A DNA stretch of 47,232 nucleotides, taken from contig JAUVZL010000001.1 in NCBI GenBank assembly GCA_030602565.1, positions 1 to 47,232 of the forward strand, in the 5' to 3' direction. This DNA is from Candidatus Stahliibacteriota bacterium (GTDB lineage: Bacteria > Hydrothermota > Tepidihabitantia > SM23-42). Below are positions 15,332-23,097 of the stretch, piece by piece; the stretch's first letter is position 1; the number at the start of each line of letters is the position of its first letter. Below the pieces are notes generated by a model. The model made no database searches. It saw only the letters and a program-made list of their open reading frames with translations, and was not told where the DNA came from. The position numbers and the translations under genes are program-made.

Positions 15332-16070
15332 TTCTCTTTATCTGTTTCACAAACCAATCTTCGAGTGTAATTTCATCGGTTTTAAGCCCTTTCTTCAGAA
15401 GTTTGTTTAACTCGCCAACCTTTATGATTTGCCCCTCTATTATTATGCCAATGCGGTCACATACAGCCTCCGCGTCTGGAAGTATGTGGGATGAGAAAAA
15501 GACTGTGTTACCTTTTGCCTTTTGCTCAAGGATTATATCCTTTATTTCTTTTCTTCCGATTGGATCGAGGCCGGTAAGTGGTTCATCCAAAATCAACAGT
15601 TCTGGTTCTGCCACCAGCGCCTGCGCAATACCAATGCGCTGGAGCATACCCCTGGAGTATTTGCGTAACTGCAATCTGACTGCATGTTTTAACCCTACTT
15701 TTTCAAGTAGCCCCAAAATACCTGATTTATAGTTCTTTTGATTGCTGAGCAGAGCAGAGATTTTCAAGAATTCATAGCCGGTGAGATGTTCATAAAAATA
15801 GGGTGATTCAGGTAGAAAACCTATACGTTTTTTCACTTCGAGCGCATTGGCAGGGTGTTCGAAAATCTTAATACTCCCGGAGTCAGGTCTAATGAGCCCG
15901 GTGATGATCTTTATCGTAGTTGTTTTGCCAGCTCCATTTGGGCCCAGAAATCCGAATATCTCTCCTTTGTAAATTTTCAGTGAGACATCTTTGAGAACTT
16001 GTTTTTTGTTTTGCCAGAAATGGTTTTTAAATGACCGACAAATGTTCTTTAATTCAATAGCCACATCCAT
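15324..16070 (-). CDS. ABC transporter ATP-binding protein
   Basis: All nucleotide-binding motifs are present: Walker A GPNGAGKTTT, signature YSRGMLQRIGIAQA (an LSGGQ variant usual for ABC-2 exporters), Walker B LLILDEPLTGLD and switch His in FFSSHILPDAE. It powers the permease encoded next to it. The ATG at 16070 lies only 9 bp beyond the -10 box and lacks a Shine-Dalgarno, so a near-leaderless transcript is predicted. Confidence 0.93.
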   Translation of the reverse strand: MDVAIELKNICRSFKNHFWQNKKQVLKDVSLKIYKGEIFGFLGPNGAGKTTTIKIITGLIRPDSGSIKIFEHPANALEVKKRIGFLPESPYFYEHLTGYEFLKISALLSNQKNYKSGILGLLEKVGLKHAVRLQLRKYSRGMLQRIGIAQALVAEPELLILDEPLTGLDPIGRKEIKDIILEQKAKGNTVFFSSHILPDAEAVCDRIGIIIEGQIIKVGELNKLLKKGLKTDEITLEDWFVKQIKRNE

Positions 16071-16078
16071 TTCTTGAA

Positions 16079-16106
16079 ATTATACTCATAAAGACCGCTT
16101 TGTAAA
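16079..16106 (-). promoter_or_regulatory. Promoter of the ABC exporter operon
   Basis: Minus strand: -35 TTTACA (16101-16106), 16-bp spacer, -10 TATAAT (16079-16084). The ATG at 16070 follows 8 nt after the -10. Confidence 0.7.
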
Positions 16107-16126
16107 CAAATATTTCACTATCACCC

Positions 16127-16154
16127 TTGACATTTTGGGGATTTTAACTACAAT
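16127..16154 (+). promoter_or_regulatory. Promoter of the PPIase-galT-glgA genes
   Basis: -35 TTGACA (16127-16132), 16-bp spacer, -10 TACAAT (16149-16154). It is followed by a classical leader with AAGGAAGGAGG before ATG 16182. Confidence 0.75.
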
Positions 16155-16181
16155 ACTAATCTAAAGGAAGGAGGTTCTAAG

Positions 16182-18152
16182 ATGAATCTGATACTGCTTA
16201 TATGCATGGCATTGCCACAAGATTATATTAACCTTGTTTTGAAAGGTGAATATGATGAAGCAATAAATTATTGTGAGCAAAAGATTGAAAAAGGGAAGAA
16301 AGTCTATGATTGGACTTTGGAAAAGGGGGATCTTTATTTAACCAAAATCGGATATTTTGACAAAGCGGTTGAAGTCTATAAGGGTTTGATAGAAAGCCGC
16401 AAGAAAAAGGACGGTTGGTTGTATTATCGCTTAGCATTGGCTCATGAAATGAACGAGGATTTCTTGAGTGCGGCTAAGGCTTATGAGATAGTTGCCACAA
16501 GATATCGCAAATTCCCAATCGATTCATTTGCCTTAAGCGGTGTGGAACGCTGTTTTAAGAAGAATTACCAGGATTTCGTTGCGACGATAAATGACTACAA
16601 GATAACCAGGCTTGAGCTGGACGAAGAGATGTCAAAACGTTTCGGGGGTGGCGCGCGTGATGATAAATCTGTTCTCGATGGCATGATACTCAGTAGACTG
16701 ATTTTTGAGAATTCAATGAATTACCGTATAGATACCACACAATTTTTCCAGGAAGCAATGATTAACCAAAGAAAGTCCTTGCTGCTTGAAGAGGTTTATA
16801 CAGTTGAAGTGGTTGAGGGCGCTAAGCCAAGTGAAAGAGAGATGAAGAAATTCTATAAGAACAACAAAAACTACTTACTCAAAGCTGAGATCAGAGGGAA
16901 AGAAATAGTTGTTGAATCCGAAAGCCTGGTTAATTTCCTGCTCGATTCGCTGAAAAGACATGTCGAAAGTTTTGACACGCTTGCCAAGGTCTATTCCACT
17001 GCCCATTCAAGTAAGAACAAGGGCAATATGGGTGTGGTTTTCAAAGGTGTAAAACCAGAGCCGGTTGATAAGATGTTATTCAAATCAAAGCTGAACGAAT
17101 TAATTGGGGTTATACCCTTTGATGAAAAATATGGCATCTATATAGTAACCGATCGCAAACCTGAACGGTACCGGGATTATGAAAAAGTAAAGAGTCAGAT
17201 ACAAGCACAGCTCAAGGCAGAAAAGCTCAAGGGGATAGAAGAGAAATTCATTAGGAAACTGAAGAAGAAGGCAAAGATCAAGATGTACGAAGGAGATATG
17301 AGTGATCTGATTGAGTCCACTGATGACCCTGTGGCAATAGTCATAAATGGGAGAGAAATCCGAAAAAGCGATGTCGAAAAGAGAAATGAATCACAGCCCA
17401 ATTTCGGTCGGGTTGATTTGACACAACCAGACGAATTCGAAAAACTGTTAAACACGATCATTGAAGATGATCTTAAATTTGAATTTGGTGAGCGAAACAA
17501 ATACTTTCTATATGATGGTTATATAACCAAACTGCAGACCACGCTAAAGCAGACAATGGAAAATGGTTTGTACGGAAAAGTTGTTGTCGAAGCAGCAAAA
17601 GTGGATTCGCAAGAAATAGTGGATCTGTATGATGAACGAAAGGAAGACTTTAAGGTTGAAGAGATGGTTGAATGTCAGGAAATTGTTGTCGACAATAAGG
17701 CAAAGGCTGAGGAACTGAGACAGCTCGTTATCGAAAACCCAGCGCAGATGGATTCGCTTGCCAAAGAACATTCAATCGCACCGTCAAAAAAACGCGGTGG
17801 TATCACCGGTCCAATAAGAAGGAATGTACGTTCCGAGAAATTTGAATCTATTGTGTTTAAGCTCAAAGATGGAAACATCAGTGCGGTTTTCAAAAACGAT
17901 GATGGAAACTACACTTTTGTAAAAGTCCTTAAGTACACTCCCAAAGGGTATAGGACACTTGATGAGCTGTGGCAGAACATCGAAGCTAATTTATTGAGAG
18001 AAAAACAACGGAACTTAGCCAATAGCTTTATTGAAAACATACGTGAGGGAGCAAAGATCGAGATATTCCTGAGTAAACCTGAACCAATAGAGGAACCCAG
18101 AGAGGAAGAAAGCGATAAGCCAAATGACGAAGGAGCGGGTACACAGGAATAA
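16182..18152 (+). CDS. Periplasmic PpiC/SurA-type peptidyl-prolyl isomerase with N-terminal TPR region
   Basis: 656 residues. A very short signal-like N-terminus (MNLILLICMALP) is followed by helical TPR-like repeats (about 15-140), a SurA_N-like helical part, and two parvulin domains (about 230-320 and 490-590). The second is better conserved (CQEIVVDNKAKAEEL, IAPSKKRGGITGPI, FKLKDGNISAVF). The tail is Glu/Pro-rich. It probably acts as a periplasmic folding chaperone for outer-membrane proteins, consistent with BamA and the Skp-like protein in this window. Strong Shine-Dalgarno. Overlaps galT by 1 nt. Confidence 0.85.
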   Translation: MNLILLICMALPQDYINLVLKGEYDEAINYCEQKIEKGKKVYDWTLEKGDLYLTKIGYFDKAVEVYKGLIESRKKKDGWLYYRLALAHEMNEDFLSAAKAYEIVATRYRKFPIDSFALSGVERCFKKNYQDFVATINDYKITRLELDEEMSKRFGGGARDDKSVLDGMILSRLIFENSMNYRIDTTQFFQEAMINQRKSLLLEEVYTVEVVEGAKPSEREMKKFYKNNKNYLLKAEIRGKEIVVESESLVNFLLDSLKRHVESFDTLAKVYSTAHSSKNKGNMGVVFKGVKPEPVDKMLFKSKLNELIGVIPFDEKYGIYIVTDRKPERYRDYEKVKSQIQAQLKAEKLKGIEEKFIRKLKKKAKIKMYEGDMSDLIESTDDPVAIVINGREIRKSDVEKRNESQPNFGRVDLTQPDEFEKLLNTIIEDDLKFEFGERNKYFLYDGYITKLQTTLKQTMENGLYGKVVVEAAKVDSQEIVDLYDERKEDFKVEEMVECQEIVVDNKAKAEELRQLVIENPAQMDSLAKEHSIAPSKKRGGITGPIRRNVRSEKFESIVFKLKDGNISAVFKNDDGNYTFVKVLKYTPKGYRTLDELWQNIEANLLREKQRNLANSFIENIREGAKIEIFLSKPEPIEEPREEESDKPNDEGAGTQE

Positions 18153-19153
18153 TGCCGGAACTTCGTAAAGACCCAGTTTTAGGACGTTGGGTTATCATCT
18201 CGACAGAACGGGCAAAACGGCCAAAAGATTTCAAATCAACACCTGAGAAAAAAGTAGTGCCGCCTGAGTCATGCCCTTTCTGTCCAGGTAATGAGACTGC
18301 AACACCCCCTGAAATAATGGCATACCGCCCTGATAATACTAAGCCAAATACGCCAGAATGGACCTTAAGAGTCATCCCCAATAAATTCCCTGCTTTGTTC
18401 ATCGAAGGAGATATCAGCCGGCGTGGTGAAGGCATTTACGATCGGATGAATGGTATTGGCGCCCATGAAGTAATAATAGAATCCCCTGACCATTCAATGG
18501 ACCTCGCGGATTTGGAAATTGAACACTTCCAGAACGTCATGTACGCTTACCAAGAAAGGATGCTCGATTTGAAGAAAGATCAAAGACTGCGCTACACCAT
18601 GGTTTTCAAAAACTTCGGCGCGGCGGCAGGTGCTTCACTTGAGCATAGTCACTCTCAATTGATTGCTACGCCGATTGTCCCCAAGCGAGTAATGGAGGAA
18701 ATGGACGGCGCTAAACGCTACTATGAGTACCGCGAACGGTGCATTTTTTGCGATATTGTGGTTCAGGAAACCAAAGACAGAAAGCGCTTGATCAACGAAA
18801 ACAATTCATTTATCCTGATATGCCCGTTTGCTCCGCGTTTTCCATTTGAGACCTGGATATTACCGAGGAATCATATCTCCAACTTTGAGGATGCTTCGAG
18901 AGATGAGCTTGATGATCTTGCTTCGATTCTCAAGGATTGCCTGTTGAGGATGAAAAAGGCACTCAATACACCTCCGTATAACTATGTCATACACACGGCA
19001 CCAATTACCCTGCGCGGTATTGATTTTTACCATTATCACCTGGAAATCATACCGGTTCTTACCCATATTGCTGGATTTGAGTGGGGCACAGGGTTCTATA
19101 TAAATCCGACCGGACCTGAACAATCTGCGGCATACCTTAAGAATATAATATAG
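18152..19153 (+). CDS. galT: Galactose-1-phosphate uridylyltransferase
   Basis: HIT-superfamily GalT, 333 residues. It has a zinc-site CPFC near residue 43, the active-site HSHSQ (about 164-168, the second His being the uridylylated nucleophile in the family) and second-half motifs PFAPRFPFETWI and HYHLEIIP. It interconverts UDP-glucose + Gal-1-P and UDP-galactose + Glc-1-P; related enzymes in such bacteria may use ADP/UDP-sugars more broadly. Coupled to the PPIase gene by TAATG and 20 bp from glgA, so sugar-nucleotide and glycogen metabolism are linked. Confidence 0.93.
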   Translation: MPELRKDPVLGRWVIISTERAKRPKDFKSTPEKKVVPPESCPFCPGNETATPPEIMAYRPDNTKPNTPEWTLRVIPNKFPALFIEGDISRRGEGIYDRMNGIGAHEVIIESPDHSMDLADLEIEHFQNVMYAYQERMLDLKKDQRLRYTMVFKNFGAAAGASLEHSHSQLIATPIVPKRVMEEMDGAKRYYEYRERCIFCDIVVQETKDRKRLINENNSFILICPFAPRFPFETWILPRNHISNFEDASRDELDDLASILKDCLLRMKKALNTPPYNYVIHTAPITLRGIDFYHYHLEIIPVLTHIAGFEWGTGFYINPTGPEQSAAYLKNII

Positions 19154-19173
19154 CTATATAACCCTTAACGATA

Positions 19174-20568
19174 ATGGCTATGAAGATCGCTTTTATTGCA
19201 TCTGAAGCAACACCTTATGCAAAGACTGGTGGACTTGCCGACGTTGTTGGTGCTTTGCCGATTTCACTGAGACAACTCGGTTTAAAAGTCACGGTTTTCT
19301 TACCAAGGTATAAAGAGATAAAAGGCACTCTGTGCGACCACATCTCAATAGCAATGGGTGAGAAATATGACATCAGTGTGTACAAAGATGATGACTTTTA
19401 TTTTATAGACTACCCTGACTTTTTTAATCGCGACGGGCTTTACGGAACTGAAAAAGGAGATTTTCCAGATAATTGTGAGCGTTTTACACTGTTTTCCAAG
19501 GTGGTCTCACAGCTTATTCTAAAAAGTTCGTATGATATAGTCCATTGCCACGACTGGCAGACCGGTCTGATCCCATTGTACCTAAAACTCGGCAAAAGCC
19601 GAGCGAGGAGCGTTTTCACCATCCATAATTTGGGCTATCAGGGCCGCTTTCCTGCGCAGAAATTCCCGATTCTTGGGCTCGACAACGGTTATTTCACACC
19701 CAGTGGTATCGAGTATTATGGAGATATTAATTTCTTAAAAGCCGGTATACTGTATAGTGATGTCGTGACCACTGTTTCAGAGAACTATGCTCAGGAAATT
19801 CAGACTCCAGAAATGGGTTTTGGTCTTGGCGGTGTACTGCGGACAAGGCAGGCAAGCTTGATCGGGATTGTCAATGGTATTGATTATGATCAATGGAACC
19901 CTGAAACTGACGATTTGATCTATAATAAGTACGCTGATTTCAGCGGAAAGCAAAAGAATAGACAAAGACTAATGGATGAATGCGGCCTTGGGGGCACACG
20001 GCCATTGATTGGTATGGTTTCCCGAATCGCCGGACAGAAGGGGTTTGATATATTGGTTAAGGCATTTGACTCGATCATTGATATGGGTTTTAATATGATA
20101 ATCCTCGGTTCTGGTGACGAGAGCTTTCAAAAGAAATTGACTACTTTTTCCACTGTTCATCCGCAGCGGGTATCGGTTAATATCAAATTTGATAACAAAC
20201 TCGCCCATCGCATATATGCGGGCAGCGATTTCTTTCTCATGCCGTCCAGGTATGAGCCCTGTGGTCTTGGTCAACTCATCAGTCTCAGGTACGGCACCAT
20301 ACCAATTGTGCGGCATACTGGTGGATTGGCTGATACGATTACTGATTATGATCCCGTATCTGCTAAAGGTAACGGTTTTATTTTTACTGAATATTCAAGC
20401 AAACATCTGGTTACTGCTTTGTCAAGAAGCATGATGATTTACAATTGTCGAGATGCTTTTGAAAAACTGTCAGAGAAATGTATGACCATCAATTTTTCAT
20501 GGGGTGAATCTGCAAAGAAATATGTTCAATTGTACAAAAATACAAGGCTATCTGGTACGGAAGAATAG
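19174..20568 (+). CDS. glgA: Glycogen synthase (GT5)
   Basis: 464 residues with the N-terminal ADP-glucose-binding KTGGLADVVGALP, HCHDWQTGL, VFTIHNLGYQG and the C-terminal PSRYEPCGLGQL and GGLADTI typical of bacterial/plant starch synthases. It elongates alpha-1,4-glucan from ADP-glucose. The start may be ATG 19174 or the second ATG 19180 (MKIAFIASE), which better fits the family. Follows galT closely. Confidence 0.95.
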   Translation: MAMKIAFIASEATPYAKTGGLADVVGALPISLRQLGLKVTVFLPRYKEIKGTLCDHISIAMGEKYDISVYKDDDFYFIDYPDFFNRDGLYGTEKGDFPDNCERFTLFSKVVSQLILKSSYDIVHCHDWQTGLIPLYLKLGKSRARSVFTIHNLGYQGRFPAQKFPILGLDNGYFTPSGIEYYGDINFLKAGILYSDVVTTVSENYAQEIQTPEMGFGLGGVLRTRQASLIGIVNGIDYDQWNPETDDLIYNKYADFSGKQKNRQRLMDECGLGGTRPLIGMVSRIAGQKGFDILVKAFDSIIDMGFNMIILGSGDESFQKKLTTFSTVHPQRVSVNIKFDNKLAHRIYAGSDFFLMPSRYEPCGLGQLISLRYGTIPIVRHTGGLADTITDYDPVSAKGNGFIFTEYSSKHLVTALSRSMMIYNCRDAFEKLSEKCMTINFSWGESAKKYVQLYKNTRLSGTEE

Positions 20569-20614
20569 TCTTTAGAGGTTAAACCATTAACCACCAAACA
20601 TACGTCTAATAATA

Positions 20615-21136
20615 ATGAAAGGCGATGAAGATGCTATTTATGTTAAGAGTTTTAAGGGCGGTGATGAGAAAGCATTTGATCACCTCTATGAGAAATATCA
20701 GATATCTATACACGCTATTTGCTATAGATATACCAGGAATGAAGCTGATGCCCGTGAACTCACCCAGGACGTTTTTCTCAAGGTCTATAATAACCTTAAT
20801 AAGTTCAGGGAAAAGTCGAAGTTCTTCACATGGTTGTATAGGATTGCGGTTAATACCTGTTTTTCATTCAAACGCAAACACAAAGAGCCGCTTTTGGACT
20901 TGGCACCGGCAAAAGAATCAGTGGATTTAGGAAAGCGAGTGAGGATGAAAATAGCAATTGACAATGCTCTATTAAAACTGCCCAAACGACAAAAGCTGTG
21001 TTTTATACTGCGCCATTATGAAGGTCACACTTTTTCCGAAATAGGTGATATTATGGGTATTACTACTGGCGCGGCCAAGGCAAACCATCATCATGCAGTC
21101 AAGAAACTTAGAGTTTTACTGGAGGCGTGGACATGA
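20615..21136 (+). CDS. ECF-type RNA polymerase sigma factor
   Basis: 173 residues with region 2 (NEADARELTQDVFLKVY, with FTWLYRIAVNTC) and region 4 (LPKRQKLCFILRHYEGHTF then SEIGDIMGITTGAAKANHHH). No region 3, so RpoE/ECF class. It directs transcription of an unknown stress or envelope regulon. A small hairpin (GGTTAA/TTAACC, 20577-20592) lies before it; I see no consensus vegetative promoter. It overlaps the anti-sigma gene by 4 nt. Confidence 0.93.
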   Translation: MKGDEDAIYVKSFKGGDEKAFDHLYEKYQISIHAICYRYTRNEADARELTQDVFLKVYNNLNKFREKSKFFTWLYRIAVNTCFSFKRKHKEPLLDLAPAKESVDLGKRVRMKIAIDNALLKLPKRQKLCFILRHYEGHTFSEIGDIMGITTGAAKANHHHAVKKLRVLLEAWT

Positions 21137-21684
21137 GAATCTGCCAGGACTTTAAAGATAGGGTTATTGATTACATAGAGCACGCTATGCCTCAAGAAGA
21201 GCGTAACAGGTTTGAGCAACATTTGAATAGCTGCGAGCATTGCCAAAAAGAGTATACCAGAGTTAAGAAACTCTATGAGCTTCTTGATAAGGATGTTGTG
21301 CCAGTACCTGAACCGGCTTTTTTTGATAAACTAAAAATCAGTGTCAGACAACAAGAAATCCGACTGCGTAAGTTCAGGGTGTCAAGGTTGGTAAAGGTCC
21401 TGATACCAGCTTTTGCGGTTGTCATGCTTGCGTTGTATGTTTTACGTCCCGAGAAGACGGTCAGGATTTCTGTACCGACATCTGTTCTGCTTGAGGATGA
21501 GACCATTGCCGAAATCAGCCTTGGCGGCATTATTGACGACAAGTTGGTCAATGACCTAATCGTTGTCGAAGACAATTTACCGATTGATATTGATGAGACG
21601 ATCCCTGAATTAAGCGATGAGGAAAAGGCTGAATTTATTGAGATTTTAGATAAGGAACTGAGTAAATTGCAGGAGGATGTATGA
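21133..21684 (+). CDS. Zinc-finger anti-sigma factor
   Basis: The start is ATG 21133, in an ATGA overlap with the sigma gene and with GGAGG 7 nt upstream. The N-terminus carries the ZAS/zf-HC2 pattern (RICQDF, then HLNSCEHC, i.e. HxxxCxxC at about residues 34-40), followed by one transmembrane helix (about 90-107, LIPAFAVVMLALYVL) and an acidic extracytoplasmic tail. It should hold the adjacent sigma factor at the membrane until a signal arrives. Confidence 0.9.
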   Translation: MRICQDFKDRVIDYIEHAMPQEERNRFEQHLNSCEHCQKEYTRVKKLYELLDKDVVPVPEPAFFDKLKISVRQQEIRLRKFRVSRLVKVLIPAFAVVMLALYVLRPEKTVRISVPTSVLLEDETIAEISLGGIIDDKLVNDLIVVEDNLPIDIDETIPELSDEEKAEFIEILDKELSKLQEDV

Positions 21685-22130
21685 AGAAATTGTTGATTTT
21701 CTTAGGATTGACTGTGTTCTGTTTAGCCCAGCCATTTAATGATGATGATCCTCGAGCGATAATCGAGAAAGTAAAAATCTACCGACTTACCCAAGAACTC
21801 GATTTGACGACTGAACAGGCTGTTCGATTTTTTCCTAAACTGAACGATCTACAAAAAATTGAGCGCAAATTTGGTGAGGATAAAATGAGAATTATTCATG
21901 GATTGAAGGAGCTCCTTAAAGAACACGCATCTGATGAAAAAATCTTAGAAGTAGTTGCCAAATTTGAGGAGTTGCAAAAAGATAAGTTAACCAAGCAAAT
22001 AGAAAAGATGAAGGAAATTTGGCAGATACTAACCCCGGTACAGAGGGCGAAATTCCTGATTTTCCAAGAAGAATTTAACCGAGAAATTCGGGAAATGATT
22101 AAGAAAATAAAGAAACACCGAAAACCCTAA
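21681..22130 (+). CDS. Spy/CpxP-like periplasmic helical protein
   Basis: 149 residues: signal peptide MKKLLIFLGLTVFCLAQ, then an all-helical charged body with LTTEQAVRFFPKLNDLQ and LTPVQRAKFLIFQEEF. That is the LTxxQ...LTPeQR pattern of CpxP/Spy/zinc-resistance-associated proteins. It overlaps the anti-sigma gene by 4 nt. In other bacteria this trio (ECF sigma, membrane anti-sigma, Spy-like protein) senses envelope stress; the Spy-like protein may be sensor or chaperone. Confidence 0.75.
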   Translation: MKKLLIFLGLTVFCLAQPFNDDDPRAIIEKVKIYRLTQELDLTTEQAVRFFPKLNDLQKIERKFGEDKMRIIHGLKELLKEHASDEKILEVVAKFEELQKDKLTKQIEKMKEIWQILTPVQRAKFLIFQEEFNREIREMIKKIKKHRKP

Positions 22131-22147
22131 GTCTCTGCTTGGATAGC

Positions 22148-23083
22148 TTATTGGACTTTTTCGATAAGGGCTCTGAGATCGTTGTTCAGGAATTCTGACA
22201 ACTTAATCTCATCGGTAACCGTTGTTACCTTTTTGTCTATCTCCTGGTTTTTCTCAACATCTTTTATTGAAATGGTGTAATCGATCTTGCCTGCTTGTTT
22301 CGTGACCTTACCAACAATTATGTAGTCACACTGGAAGTAGACACCTATTGCGTGAGCTTGACTATCATTAATGTTCACCCCGATATGACGTTTAATAATC
22401 TCGCTCTTCACGTCTATCTTGCTTATGAATTTGAACTTACTGAAAATGCTGACGACCTTGTATAGTTCATCTTGGCAACGTTCACCAAGATCCGCATTAG
22501 CTGCCTCAGTGTTCTCTTCGCGAAACGGTAATATCACAATATACTTCTTCAGTTCTCCGGTCGGTAGGGTTTGAGGACCATACTCAAGATTTAGCTCATC
22601 AATGACTAAATCAGTTAGGTCTAATTCACTGGAAGCATAGAAAACGTTCTCAGACAGGTCAAGAATTACAGTAAAACCTTCTTGCTGAGCGATTTTACTG
22701 ATTGCTTCATTTATTTTATTCAAGAGTGGTGCCATCAGTTCGTCATTTTTCTGCTCTACTTTGCCGCCGTCACCAAAAAATTCTGCCAGGAACTTATTAT
22801 AGGAAATTTTCTGCGTTTCTATTTTATCGAGTTTTCTCAATCTCGCCTTTTCAGAAAGCATGAGTTTTTGATCGTCAAGCTCGGCTTTAATATTTTCGAT
22901 TCCTTGCCTCATGGTTGCAGCTGAATCGCGTTGTGTTTTAATAAAATCATTCAGCTCAATATTCGCTGCGGCAGTTGCCTGGTATTGGTTAAAGATTCGG
23001 TCAGAGTCAACAACACCGGTCTTTGATTCGGCGGCAAACATTAGGACAACGAAAATGGCAAGAATAAGGGGAAACTGCTTCAT
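22148..23083 (-). CDS. OmpH/Skp-like chaperone with C-terminal LpoB/CsgG-like domain
   Basis: The signal peptide MKQFPLILAIFVVLMFAAES is followed by a Skp/OmpH-type region (about 25-165: VDSDRIFNQYQA, a long coiled coil, then AISKIAQQEGFTVILD). It continues into a roughly 130-residue C-terminal domain beginning KKYIVILPF, with QCDYIIVGKVTK, resembling the alpha/beta fold of LpoB/CsgG/TolB-N-like proteins. Typical Skp ends near 160-180 residues, so this is a fusion. The start at 23083 is set by GGGAGG directly upstream. It lies right behind bamA, the classic context. Confidence 0.8.
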   Translation of the reverse strand: MKQFPLILAIFVVLMFAAESKTGVVDSDRIFNQYQATAAANIELNDFIKTQRDSAATMRQGIENIKAELDDQKLMLSEKARLRKLDKIETQKISYNKFLAEFFGDGGKVEQKNDELMAPLLNKINEAISKIAQQEGFTVILDLSENVFYASSELDLTDLVIDELNLEYGPQTLPTGELKKYIVILPFREENTEAANADLGERCQDELYKVVSIFSKFKFISKIDVKSEIIKRHIGVNINDSQAHAIGVYFQCDYIIVGKVTKQAGKIDYTISIKDVEKNQEIDKKVTTVTDEIKLSEFLNNDLRALIEKVQ

Positions 23084-23097
23084 ATAACCTCCCAAAA

